A stretch of 64,000 nucleotides of DNA from CAG-791 sp963593905 (lineage in GTDB: Bacteria; Bacillota; Clostridia; Lachnospirales; Lachnospiraceae): NCBI GenBank assembly GCA_963593905.1, contig CAVBBL010000007.1, positions 22,636 to 86,635 of the forward strand. Direction: 5' to 3'. The notes under the pieces were generated by a model. The model saw only the letters and a program-made list of their open reading frames with translations, ran no database searches and was not told where the DNA came from. Shown here piece after piece: positions 17,801 through 25,972 of this stretch (its first letter is position 1; each line of letters begins with the position of its first letter). Both the position numbers and the translations under genes were made by a program.

Positions 17801-18103
17801 GGAAAGCTTTCGGAGGAGACAGAGGTGGAATTTTCCAACATGCCGGCGGCACTGTCCGTTTTGCACGGGGCAGGGAATGCAAGAATCTTCTGTGCACCTT
17901 ACAGGGCAAAAATCCGGGATATGCGCAGTATCGAAATGATCTTTACCAGGAGAAATACCTTCGGTCCCCTTCATTTGCCTGTGGAATACAGGGGAAATTA
18001 CGGACCGGAAACATTCCTGACACAAGGAGAGGAATGGAAAGAAAACCTGCAGCTGATAGAGCAGGGATTGCCAGAGGTTATTACGCTCCATAGAGAGTGG
18101 TGA
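14849..18103 (+). CDS. GH106-like alpha-L-rhamnosidase
   Basis: A 1084-residue protein without signal peptide, so intracellular. The N-terminal signature RPFWAWNGELSEQELYRQMD, GFGGAFIHSRVGL, LELWIYDEDRWPSGSAGG and a TDEP motif near 241-244 match the GH106 glycosidase family, known for alpha-L-rhamnosidases. The C-terminal part is beta-rich with GENTGIFVNGQ-like galactose-binding features. Three hydrophilic low-complexity stretches interrupt it, near residues 160-184 (KTAKSADASKTSDTS), 716-750 (Thr/Asn/Glu-rich) and 930-947. The ATGA overlap with the LacI gene indicates translational coupling. A related family of glycosidases of unknown specificity is the alternative; the nearby GH78 enzyme and rhamnulokinase favour rhamnose. 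Confidence 0.8.
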   Translation: MTEKRREEFKHPGIKYRSRPFWAWNGELSEQELYRQMDVLKEMGFGGAFIHSRVGLETEYMGQEWMQLVDRCLAYGKKIGLELWIYDEDRWPSGSAGGAVTKKKKNRTRRIQMSILSGEEAKLLLQQEKENQKDNEEIIAAYQCDLEGHSYRNLIPYTCPKTKTAKSADASKTSDTSYTDCSKKILIFAIRESASSDNYNGYTYLDTMNREAVEDFLEATHDRYETELSKESLISLQGFFTDEPHRGAYLCDFSEGNVQSVPYTEGLFEKFKEKYGYDLKETLPTLFLREQGQECSGTALDYLELTQDLFLESYMEPYREKCHTYGYLFTGHLLHEDSLSTQTCMMGSLMTGYEYMDIPGIDLLGERTDCWWIGKQLSSVAHQLGRKQMLSELYGCTGWQMKLEDYKAVGDWQAMMGINLFCPHLCWYTMKGENKRDYPASIFYQSAWYKEYSYLEDYFARVHMCTEGKPADCRLLVINPIRSVWARTYSGCFQWLLSKDPGIDRIERQYEDTFHFLMEAGVDFDYGEERILRRHGKVLDGELLIGECAYDKVLLSGAETIEESTWQLLMEFIRQGGDVIVAGQEPSMIRAAKDPRIQELMTKSQQIPFDKEVLIRAVRSSEPLYELENYGKPVYLQAYEREGEISFILLNMDREHPAEAVLRIYREGTLEEWNAQTGDICVIEAERGNEMQELAFSLAPGEEKIIVLTPFTQKVTRETADNTTNNQTKIKETPGNSREQNSTPREERHLEEYQKEFCYRCGEPNVAVLDRAEIYLEGQLLTEEKEILRGDRILRDTLGMAYRGGEMMQPWYVRKYRPQVLENRKNVKVVFHFYVTDLENLPMEMSLAVEYTGAGLENTGIFVNGQKLLPEKEIWIDPIFRKCKVRREMLKTGRNDVSLEYSYGQDSGLEAVYLLGDFGVKLIPDSSEQAGGSENESEDGSNKERAERIYLIGMPEKLTGASITKQGFPFYSGSMTYLLDDETRGKLSEETEVEFSNMPAALSVLHGAGNARIFCAPYRAKIRDMRSIEMIFTRRNTFGPLHLPVEYRGNYGPETFLTQGEEWKENLQLIEQGLPEVITLHREW

Positions 18104-18156
18104 TAATACATGCTAGTTACAAGGGGCAGCAAAAAACAAATAAGGAGGAACATGTT

Positions 18157-19827
18157 ATGAGGAAAAAGTTAGTTGCGATTCTTCTGGCAGCGGTCACTAC
18201 GGCAGCCATGGTAGGATGCGGCGCTTCCGGAACAGACACAGCAGCAGACACGGCCGGAACGGAAGAGGGGGCAGCCGATGCTGAGAGTGAGGACGCACAG
18301 GAGGCGTCTTCCGACAGCAGTGAGGCAGCAGCGGATGATAATACCATTACCGTTTGTGTAACAAATGGTGCCGGTGTCCAGGAGGCCTGGACAGCGTTGG
18401 CTGATGCCTATATGGAGAAGCATCCGGAGATCAAGGTAGTCATTGACCTGAAGGCTTCCGATAATTATGACCAGTGGCTGCAGACCACCATCACATCGGA
18501 CAATCCCAATGCGGATCTGGTAAATATCAACCTGGCCGGAGATGCGAGAAAGGGCAGAGCCATCAACTATATGGAATACCTGGACAATGACAGTCCGTAC
18601 TCCGACGGCGCATGGAGAGACCAGTTCAATATGGACAAGCAGGTCATCTATACGGCAGATAATTCCATGGATGCTTTAAGCCTTGATTCTGTACAGGTTA
18701 TCTGGCTCTACAATGCGGATATATTTGAAGAAGCAGGTGTAGAAGTGCCCAAGACCTGGGATGATCTGGTAGCAGCCTGCGAAAAGATTCAGGCAGCAGG
18801 ATATCAGCCCATCGCCATGGATGGTGATTACAACAGCTTCTATGCACAGACTATGGGATGGCTGGCACAGATTTACCTGGATCAGACCAACAGAAGCGAC
18901 GTGCTGATCAACCGCTCCCAGGAAGGAGATTATTGCTACGATCCCGATATCGACAGCAGCTGGAGCTATGATCCCACCGATCCTTACAATGACGACAGTT
19001 CCAAGGTGACACAGAACCCTGTCAGAGCTTTTGCAGCAGTGGTGGATGGCACCAGAAGAGGCGATACAGACGGTCTTAAGGCAGTTTGGACCAATTTTGC
19101 GAAGGTATTCCCTACCTACGCAGGCGGCGATGCATTCTTCGGAACTAACTTCAACGGTGCCAAGACACTGTTCTATCAGGGCAAGGCAGCTATGATGGTC
19201 AATATCGCTTCCGGTATCGTAGAATATGACAACGATATGAAGGCTATGGAAGCCGGTGAAGAAGTAACGGACAGTGACGGCAATACCATTGAAAATGTGC
19301 AGAAGTTTAATCTTGGTTCCTTTAACATGCCTTCCATGACCGGTGATGCTTTCGAAGCAGATGCCAGAACCATCGAAGTGGCCAACGGCTTTATCGGATG
19401 CATTTCCAAGAGCCAGGAGCATGACGATAAGGTGATCGATTTCCTGATGTACTATTCTTCCGAGGAAGGACAGAGTGTTTACATCAATGCAGGACTGGAA
19501 GCCGGCATGGTGCCTGCAGGCAAGAGCCTTGTTTACGGCGTTTCCTATCCGGATGAGATTCAGAATGCCTTTGACGGTCTGACCATGATCGGCAACTGCC
19601 AGAAGGATTTCAGCAACCAGCTGGCAAGAGGTATCGGCGAATCTGCAGAAAACTTCCGTGCTTTCTATGAATACAGCTATGATTATCTGACCGGCGCTAT
19701 CGATGTGGATACCTGGGCAGAGAAGCATCAGCAGAACATCATGGATCACCTGGAAGGTGCTATGGAAGAAAAGGGTGTGGGCATGAGCGACCTTGAAAAT
19801 CCGCAGAACGAGCCCACCGGTAACTAA
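18157..19827 (+). CDS. Extracellular sugar-binding lipoprotein of a CUT1 ABC transporter
   Basis: Encodes 556 residues. A lipoprotein signal peptide ends in the lipobox MVGC near residue 20, followed by an acidic Ala/Asp/Glu linker to about residue 60 and a family-1 solute-binding fold (NTITVCVTNGAGVQEAWTAL, LYNADIFEEAGVEVPKTWDDL, FYQGKAAMMVN). It would hand a rhamnose-containing oligosaccharide to the two permeases downstream. TAAGGAGGAAC precedes ATG 18157; upstream in-frame starts run through the GH106 end and have no ribosome site. It is longer than usual solute-binding proteins (about 420). Confidence 0.9.
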   Translation: MRKKLVAILLAAVTTAAMVGCGASGTDTAADTAGTEEGAADAESEDAQEASSDSSEAAADDNTITVCVTNGAGVQEAWTALADAYMEKHPEIKVVIDLKASDNYDQWLQTTITSDNPNADLVNINLAGDARKGRAINYMEYLDNDSPYSDGAWRDQFNMDKQVIYTADNSMDALSLDSVQVIWLYNADIFEEAGVEVPKTWDDLVAACEKIQAAGYQPIAMDGDYNSFYAQTMGWLAQIYLDQTNRSDVLINRSQEGDYCYDPDIDSSWSYDPTDPYNDDSSKVTQNPVRAFAAVVDGTRRGDTDGLKAVWTNFAKVFPTYAGGDAFFGTNFNGAKTLFYQGKAAMMVNIASGIVEYDNDMKAMEAGEEVTDSDGNTIENVQKFNLGSFNMPSMTGDAFEADARTIEVANGFIGCISKSQEHDDKVIDFLMYYSSEEGQSVYINAGLEAGMVPAGKSLVYGVSYPDEIQNAFDGLTMIGNCQKDFSNQLARGIGESAENFRAFYEYSYDYLTGAIDVDTWAEKHQQNIMDHLEGAMEEKGVGMSDLENPQNEPTGN

Positions 19828-19897
19828 AGCACACACATCATAGTTGACATAATTTCAACATAACCAGTGACAGCTTGGGAATGACATAAGTGATCAG

Positions 19898-19948
19898 GCA
19901 GCGGTTCGTAAGGTTCCATGCTCTATGGCGTGACTTTTGAACCGCTGC
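19898..19948 (+). promoter_or_regulatory. Intergenic hairpin between binding protein and permease genes
   Basis: GCAGCGGTTC (19898-19907) pairs perfectly with GAACCGCTGC (19939-19948) around a 31-base loop, with no T-run. Stems at this place in sugar ABC operons commonly protect the binding-protein mRNA so that more of it is made than of the permeases. No gene is supported in the 174-base gap. Confidence 0.6.
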
Positions 19949-20001
19949 TGTTGCAAAGACGGGATTTTCAGCGCAGACATACTGCAGCAAGGGAGGTATC
20001 C

Positions 20002-21987
20002 ATGAAAAATAAGTCTTCCAAAAGCAATAAGCTTTTGCTGATATTAGCAGGAGCAGCGCTGGCAGCAGGAATTGTTCTGCTGTTGGGACAGCGTTATTGT
20101 AATGGAAAAACAAAGGGAATTGAGGACAGTGCAATCACAACGGGTGCGCAGAATACATGTATTGCCTACGATGATGCCAATGAGCTTTTGGTGGTAGGAA
20201 CCCACAATAATGAGGCCGTGGCATTTAAGGATGAGAAAGAAATCTGGAGAGTCAGCGCCGCCGGCGCTTACAAATCCTTTAAGATTGATGCAAAGCAGGG
20301 TGTCGTCTATGCGGCCAGCGAGGATAATCATGTTTATACCTATGGTATAGAAGACGGAGCTTTAAAAGGTGATATCAATACCCAAAGACGTGTGGTGGCC
20401 ATGGACGCATCAGAAGACGGCAAGATTGCCGTGGCAACCAGTACGGGCTCTTCCAAGGCTAACGTAATCATCTACGATAGCCAGGGAACGGAACTGCTCA
20501 ATGAAAAATATACCGTAAAGATCAATGGAATCACATTTACCAATGACGGAGAAAATATCATCATCGGCAATAACCGCGGTGAACTGATCAAGATGAATCT
20601 GTCGGGAGAGAAGATTGATCAGTACTCCACGAATTACACCATACTGCAGATGATCCACTATGGAAATGACCATATGGTGATTTGCAAAAACGGCGGTTAT
20701 TTTGGTTTTGACGATGCTTTAACTATAATCCGATCCGGAAAAATTACGAATACAGCCCAGGCGGTAGTCAACAGTGTCGGCACAGATGCCCACAGTGAAT
20801 ATATCGCCGTAGGCTCCCAGGAAGGCTATGTTTTCATTCTGGATGGGAACGACAGACAAATCTATGCCAATGACACCGGGGCAGCTATCAATGCCTTTGC
20901 CCAGGACGGCGAAAACATTTATATGGCAGGGGCAAACGCCTCTGTGCAGATTCTTCACGTAGAGAATCTGGCGAATATACAGACGTATACAACGTTAGCC
21001 GGTGTGCTCCTTTATGTCGGCGGGGCAGCACTGATTCTTGGCTTTTTCCTTCTGCTGGCAGCTTTCCCTGCCACAGCCGGACGTCTTAAAAAGCTGGGAA
21101 AGCAGATATGGAAAAACAGGCTGGCTTACATTCTTCTGCTGCCTACCTTTCTTCTGGTTTGGTTCTTTAATTACAGAGGCATTCTGACAGCCTTTGTCAG
21201 AGCTTTTACCAATTGGTCTACTATCAATAATACAGTAGCAAAAATGGACTTTGTGGGACTTGATAACTTCCGCAGGATGTTTGGGGAAGGCTATTTCCTG
21301 GTGGGTATGAAAAATCTGATCATCCTGCTGCTGACGGCAATTCTGAAAACCCTTACGATGCCCCTGCTGGCAGCCTGGCTGGTCTATGCTATTGTGGGAG
21401 ATAAGAAAAAATATATCTACCGTTTCCTGTTCGTATTGCCGGTGGTGGTGCCCGGCGTAGTCATGGCCATGACCTGGCAGAAGATTTATGATCCCAATAT
21501 CGGTCTTCTGAATGAAGTGCTGGCTGCTATGGGACTTGAGAATTTGCAGCGGGTATGGCTCGGCAGCGCTGATACCGCTTTGTGGGCGATTGTTTTTATG
21601 GGATTTCCTTTTATCTCTGCCATGGCCTTTCTGGTATACTACGGCGGCTTTATCAATATCGGCAAGGAGATTGAGGAGTCGGCCAGGGTGGACGGCGCCA
21701 ACAGACATCAGATCTTCTGGAAGATTCAGCTGCCTATGATCCGTCCCCAGATCAGTATCCTGATCACGCTTACATTGATCGGCACGATGCAGGACTTCAA
21801 TAACATCTACATCATGACCGGCGGCGGTCCAGGCACGGCTACTTATGTTCCGGCACTGGAGCTTTATCTGAATGTGGCGCAGTTCGGCCGCTATGGATAT
21901 GCCTGTGCACTGGGGGTTGTCCTGTTTGCCTTCACGATGGCTATCACCCTGATGAACATGCGTCTGACCAGAGAAAAGGAGGCATAA
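20002..21987 (+). CDS. Beta-propeller/ABC sugar permease fusion (MalF-type)
   Basis: A 661-residue fusion. An N-terminal membrane helix (about 12-33) is followed by some 290 residues of WD40/PQQ-like blades (VVYAASEDNHVYTYGIEDG, KIAVATSTGSSKANVIIYDS, ENIIIGNNRGELIKMNL, YIAVGSQEGYVFILDGNDRQ), predicted outside the membrane, then a second helix (about 335-357) and a CUT1 permease domain with six helices and the EAA loop EESARVDGANRHQIFWKIQL. ATG 20002 has GGGAGGT upstream. MalF proteins have a periplasmic loop, but a whole propeller is unusual; it might sense or gather substrate. It is next to the second permease with one base between them. Confidence 0.85.
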   Translation: MKNKSSKSNKLLLILAGAALAAGIVLLLGQRYCNGKTKGIEDSAITTGAQNTCIAYDDANELLVVGTHNNEAVAFKDEKEIWRVSAAGAYKSFKIDAKQGVVYAASEDNHVYTYGIEDGALKGDINTQRRVVAMDASEDGKIAVATSTGSSKANVIIYDSQGTELLNEKYTVKINGITFTNDGENIIIGNNRGELIKMNLSGEKIDQYSTNYTILQMIHYGNDHMVICKNGGYFGFDDALTIIRSGKITNTAQAVVNSVGTDAHSEYIAVGSQEGYVFILDGNDRQIYANDTGAAINAFAQDGENIYMAGANASVQILHVENLANIQTYTTLAGVLLYVGGAALILGFFLLLAAFPATAGRLKKLGKQIWKNRLAYILLLPTFLLVWFFNYRGILTAFVRAFTNWSTINNTVAKMDFVGLDNFRRMFGEGYFLVGMKNLIILLLTAILKTLTMPLLAAWLVYAIVGDKKKYIYRFLFVLPVVVPGVVMAMTWQKIYDPNIGLLNEVLAAMGLENLQRVWLGSADTALWAIVFMGFPFISAMAFLVYYGGFINIGKEIEESARVDGANRHQIFWKIQLPMIRPQISILITLTLIGTMQDFNNIYIMTGGGPGTATYVPALELYLNVAQFGRYGYACALGVVLFAFTMAITLMNMRLTREKEA

Positions 21988-21988
21988 G

Positions 21989-22828
21989 GTGAGTAAAAAA
22001 CGTGCAGAATTTCGTTTTCAGAGCATCGTGACAGTGATCATTGTACTTTTGCTTCTGCTGTCATTTGTTCCTATTGCATTAATGATCATGCTCTCCTTTA
22101 AGACTAATGCGGAGGTCTATAATAACTTCTTTGCATTGCCAAGGAGGCTGAACTGGGCTAATTACGGCTCTGCATTAAAGCTGCTGGGACAGAATATGTT
22201 CAACACGGTGGCCGTGGTCCTGATCGCAGTGGCATTGACATTGGTACTCTCTGCCATCGGCGGCTATGTCTTTGCCAGAATGGCTTTTCCCGGAAAAAAT
22301 TTCTTTTATGTGGTCCTCATGGCGCTGATGATGATTCCCGGTATCCTATATCTGGCACCGAATTATGCATTGGTGCAGCAATATGGACTTTTTAATACCT
22401 GGTGGGCCTTGATACTGCCCTGGATCTCCGGCGGACAGGTGCTGGGTATCGTGCTTTGCAGAAATACAGTAGAGGGGCTGCCTATCGACCTTTTCGAGGC
22501 AGCAAAGCTGGAGGGCTGCGGGGAGATTCGGACGCTGACCTATATCACTGTGCCCCTGATCAAGCCTATTCTTTCTACCATTGCCGTCTTAAAGATGGTG
22601 GATTATTACAATGACTTTATCTGGCCTATGATGGTCATCGAGTCCAATAAAAAGCAGGTGATCACGGTAGCTGTCCGAGTATTTGCGGCATCGCAGTCCT
22701 CCGGCGGTGGTCAGATTGGACCTATGTTCGCAGGTTATGTCATCGCCACAGTGCCGGTATTTATTCTGTTCCTGTTTACTTCCAGACTTTATATGGAGGG
22801 AATGACGGCAGGTGCGGTCAAAGGATAA
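21989..22828 (+). CDS. ABC sugar permease, MalG-type (CUT1)
   Basis: Encodes 279 residues with six membrane helices and the EAA loop EAAKLEGCGEIRTLTYITVP that docks the ATPase. The start is GTG 21989 with AAAGGAGGCATAAG overlapping the end of the propeller-permease gene, indicating tight coupling. Together with the upstream permease and binding protein it forms a CUT1 importer. No ATPase gene is present; in Firmicutes a shared MsmX-type ATPase encoded elsewhere often serves such systems. Confidence 0.93.
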   Translation: MSKKRAEFRFQSIVTVIIVLLLLLSFVPIALMIMLSFKTNAEVYNNFFALPRRLNWANYGSALKLLGQNMFNTVAVVLIAVALTLVLSAIGGYVFARMAFPGKNFFYVVLMALMMIPGILYLAPNYALVQQYGLFNTWWALILPWISGGQVLGIVLCRNTVEGLPIDLFEAAKLEGCGEIRTLTYITVPLIKPILSTIAVLKMVDYYNDFIWPMMVIESNKKQVITVAVRVFAASQSSGGGQIGPMFAGYVIATVPVFILFLFTSRLYMEGMTAGAVKG

Positions 22829-22845
22829 GGAAATAAAACAAAGAA

Positions 22846-22873
22846 CCCTGCATTGCTTTATAGCATTGCAGGG
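22846..22873 (+). promoter_or_regulatory. Hairpin between permease and GH78 genes
   Basis: CCCTGCATTGCT pairs with AGCATTGCAGGG with one mismatch and a TTAT loop; no T-run follows. Likely an mRNA stability or partial-attenuation element in the operon. Confidence 0.55.
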
Positions 22874-22924
22874 AGAGGTTTTGGGATATTGTTCAGTGAA
22901 TGGAAGCAGTAAAAGGAGGCAGTG

Positions 22925-25900
22925 ATGAAAATTACAGGGCTTCGCACGAATCATTTTGAAAATCCTATCGGATACGCCATTTCTCCTCTTAGTTTGTCCT
23001 GGAGAGTGGAGGAGGCTAAGGGAAAAAAGACGGCTCTCGCCAGAGTAAGGATCGCAGCGGATGTGCAGATGAAGGAGATACTCTGGGACAGTGAGCTGCG
23101 GCCGGGTATAGACAGTGCGTGTTTCATGCCGGATTTTGTGCCCGCGGAAAGAACAGGATATTACTGGCAGGTGCTCGTCCGGGACGATGCCGGAGAACAG
23201 GCTGTCAGTGAGCCGGCATATTTTGAGGCACCTCCTGCATCTCTTAAGGGAAAGTGGATCACCGCGCCCTTTGATAAAAAACTGCACGGCATTTATAAAA
23301 AGACCTGGGAGATTCCGGCAGAGGACAAAGAAGTAAAAAGCGCCAGACTTTATATTACAGGACTTGGCGTCTATGAAGCCTTTATCAATGGAGAAAAGGT
23401 GGGAGAGGAATATCTGGCACCTTTTTATAATGACTATAATAACTGGATTCAGTTTCAGAGCTATGATGTGACCGGCCTTTTGCGGACAGGAAATAATGAA
23501 TTGGGCATCATGCTGGGCAATGGCTGGTACAAAGGACGTTTTGGTTTTGTGCCGGACTTGGACAGGCTTTACGGAGATACCCAGGCGTTGCTGTGTGAAC
23601 TGGATATTACCTGGGAGGACGGACGGCAGACCTGTATTGTCTCTGATGAAAGCTTTACCTGCCATCCCTCACCGATTCTTTCCGGCAGCATTTATGACGG
23701 AGAGGAGTACGATGCAAATCTGGCGGCTGCAGGATTCTGTCAGTTTCCGATAGCAGAGAGCGCGGGAAATTGTTTGGACGATCAGAAGGAAGAGCGCAAA
23801 GAATGCAATCAGGAGAAGGTGTGCGGATATAATGCCGGATTTGGCTCGTCTGACGGCGAAGAGCAAAAAGATGCAGATTTGCGTAGGCAGGAGAATAAAG
23901 AAGGATGGGTACAGGCAGTCTTAGCGCCTGCTTCCATACAGGACTTTTCTAAAAGGCTTTCTCCCCGTTACAGTCTGCCCTTGACAGCGCACGAGGTATT
24001 GAAACCGGTGCAGGTGATTCATACCCCGGCGGGAGAGACTGTCCTTGACTTCGGACAGGAACTGACAGGAAGTTTTACTTTTTGCTGCTTCGAGCCAAAG
24101 GGAGCGAAGGTCAGATTACAGTTTGGAGAAATCCTGCAAAAGGACGTGTTCTATAATGAAAATCTGCGCACGGCCAAGGAGGAATATACGTATATTTCTG
24201 ACGGGATTCCCAGAAAAGTCAGACCGTATTTTACTTTTTATGGCTATCGCTACATGAAGGTAGAAGGAATTACGGACCTTACTAAAGCGGATTTTACAGC
24301 TGTTGTGCTGCATTCTTCTATGGAACGAACCGGAAATATCGAGACATCGGATGCCAGGATCAATCGCCTGTTTTTAAATGCTCTGTGGGGACAGAAGGGG
24401 AATTTTGTGGATGTGCCCACAGATTGTCCTCAGCGGGATGAGCGCATGGGATGGACAGGAGATGCGCAGGTCTTTGCGGCTACCGCCAGCTTTAATATGT
24501 ACACGCCGGCCTTTTATGCCAAATTTCTCCACGATATGCTGCTGGAGCAAAGAGACCTGGATGGAGCTGTTCCCCACGTGGTGCCGGATATCCTGGATCA
24601 GATTAATGTGGTGCTCGCGGATCCGAAGCGTGCTGATGAATTGGGACTTGCCACCAGACAGGAAGAAAACGGCAGCGGCATTGCCCATGGGGAGGAGAAG
24701 AAGGAAACAGAGATATCGACGGAGGCAAAAAAAGTCGATAATGAACAGGTGAAAGAAGCAGAGACATCGACGGAGCCAGAGAAGGTTGACAATGAACAGG
24801 AAGAGCCTTCTTCTGAACAGAAGGCAGCGGGTTCCTGTGCTTGGGGAGATGCGGCGACGGTGATTCCCTGGACGAGCTATGTCTTTTATGCTGACAAGAG
24901 TCTGCTGGAAAAAGAATATCCCAATATGAAGCTGTGGATCGATTACATTTATCGAATCGATGAGGAAAAATGCGGCGGCTCCAGGCTATGGCAATATGGC
25001 TTCCATTTTGCAGACTGGCTGGCACTGGACAACTTTCATAAGGACAGCTGCTTTGGGGGCACAGACCCTTACTTTATCGCCAGCGCCTACTACCTGTATT
25101 CTGCGGAATTGACAGCTAAGGCAGCAGATGCACTGGGGGAAAAGGAGGACGCCGCATTTTACGGAAAGCTGGCAGAGGAAGTGCGCCATGCCATGCAAAA
25201 AGAGTATTTTACTCAGACAGGGCGCATTGCCATAGATACCCAGACGGCGATGGTGGTGGCACTCAAATTTAATATTGTGCCGCCGGAGGCAAAGGATCGG
25301 CTGATTCAGGATTTGAAAAAGAAGCTGGAGGAGGAAAAGATTCATCTGACCACCGGTTTCGTAGGTACCCCTTATCTTTGCCCGGTGCTGACAGAAAACG
25401 GTCTGGCCGAGTATGCTTATACGCTTCTTCTCAACGATGATTTCCCCAGCTGGCTCTATGAGGTGAAAATGGGGGCTACCACGATCTGGGAACGCTGGAA
25501 TTCGGTATTGCCGGACGGCAGCATCAGCGGCACAGGGATGAACAGCTTAAATCACTATGCTTATGGTTCCATCGTGGAATGGATGTATCGGTATATGTGC
25601 GGCATCAATCCGGATGAAACAGAGGCAGGATTTAAGAAATTTACGATAAAACCCTATCCGGATGCACGTCTTGCCCATGCGAAAGCATCTTATAACAGCA
25701 TCTATGGCTTGATAGAGAGTGGTTGGGAAAAGACGGAGAAGGGCTGGAGATTTACATTGACAGTACCTTTTGATACGAATGCATCCTTGGTGCTTCCGGA
25801 AATGCTTTGGAAAGAAAGAAAAGTCGAAATACAGGTAGAGACCGACAGTGCGGAGGAACAAGGCAGAATCCTGTCTGCACTGGAGAACGATCACAGAGCC

Positions 25901-25942
25901 GAGCTTTTGCCAGGGCATTATCAGGTTATTGTTTTATCTTAG
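22925..25942 (+). CDS. GH78 alpha-L-rhamnosidase with low-complexity insertions
   Basis: A 1005-residue intracellular glycosidase. The N-terminal module (GLRTNHFENPIGYAISPLSL, YYWQVLVRDDAG), the carbohydrate-binding region with LYITGLGVYEAFINGEKVG and NELGIMLGNGWYKGRFG, and the (alpha/alpha)6 catalytic domain with DVPTDCPQRDERMGWTGDAQ (general acid region), GATTIWERWN and LNHYAYGSIVEWMY define bacterial GH78. It releases terminal L-rhamnose. Two hydrophilic inserts are odd: residues about 276-327 and 579-637; the second is encoded by two near-identical 51-base units. AAAAGGAGG precedes; ATG 22925 is preferred to the GTG three bases before. Confidence 0.92.
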   Translation: MKITGLRTNHFENPIGYAISPLSLSWRVEEAKGKKTALARVRIAADVQMKEILWDSELRPGIDSACFMPDFVPAERTGYYWQVLVRDDAGEQAVSEPAYFEAPPASLKGKWITAPFDKKLHGIYKKTWEIPAEDKEVKSARLYITGLGVYEAFINGEKVGEEYLAPFYNDYNNWIQFQSYDVTGLLRTGNNELGIMLGNGWYKGRFGFVPDLDRLYGDTQALLCELDITWEDGRQTCIVSDESFTCHPSPILSGSIYDGEEYDANLAAAGFCQFPIAESAGNCLDDQKEERKECNQEKVCGYNAGFGSSDGEEQKDADLRRQENKEGWVQAVLAPASIQDFSKRLSPRYSLPLTAHEVLKPVQVIHTPAGETVLDFGQELTGSFTFCCFEPKGAKVRLQFGEILQKDVFYNENLRTAKEEYTYISDGIPRKVRPYFTFYGYRYMKVEGITDLTKADFTAVVLHSSMERTGNIETSDARINRLFLNALWGQKGNFVDVPTDCPQRDERMGWTGDAQVFAATASFNMYTPAFYAKFLHDMLLEQRDLDGAVPHVVPDILDQINVVLADPKRADELGLATRQEENGSGIAHGEEKKETEISTEAKKVDNEQVKEAETSTEPEKVDNEQEEPSSEQKAAGSCAWGDAATVIPWTSYVFYADKSLLEKEYPNMKLWIDYIYRIDEEKCGGSRLWQYGFHFADWLALDNFHKDSCFGGTDPYFIASAYYLYSAELTAKAADALGEKEDAAFYGKLAEEVRHAMQKEYFTQTGRIAIDTQTAMVVALKFNIVPPEAKDRLIQDLKKKLEEEKIHLTTGFVGTPYLCPVLTENGLAEYAYTLLLNDDFPSWLYEVKMGATTIWERWNSVLPDGSISGTGMNSLNHYAYGSIVEWMYRYMCGINPDETEAGFKKFTIKPYPDARLAHAKASYNSIYGLIESGWEKTEKGWRFTLTVPFDTNASLVLPEMLWKERKVEIQVETDSAEEQGRILSALENDHRAELLPGHYQVIVLS

Positions 25943-25972
25943 ATTAGGGATGTACTTCCTTGGTATGAAGAT

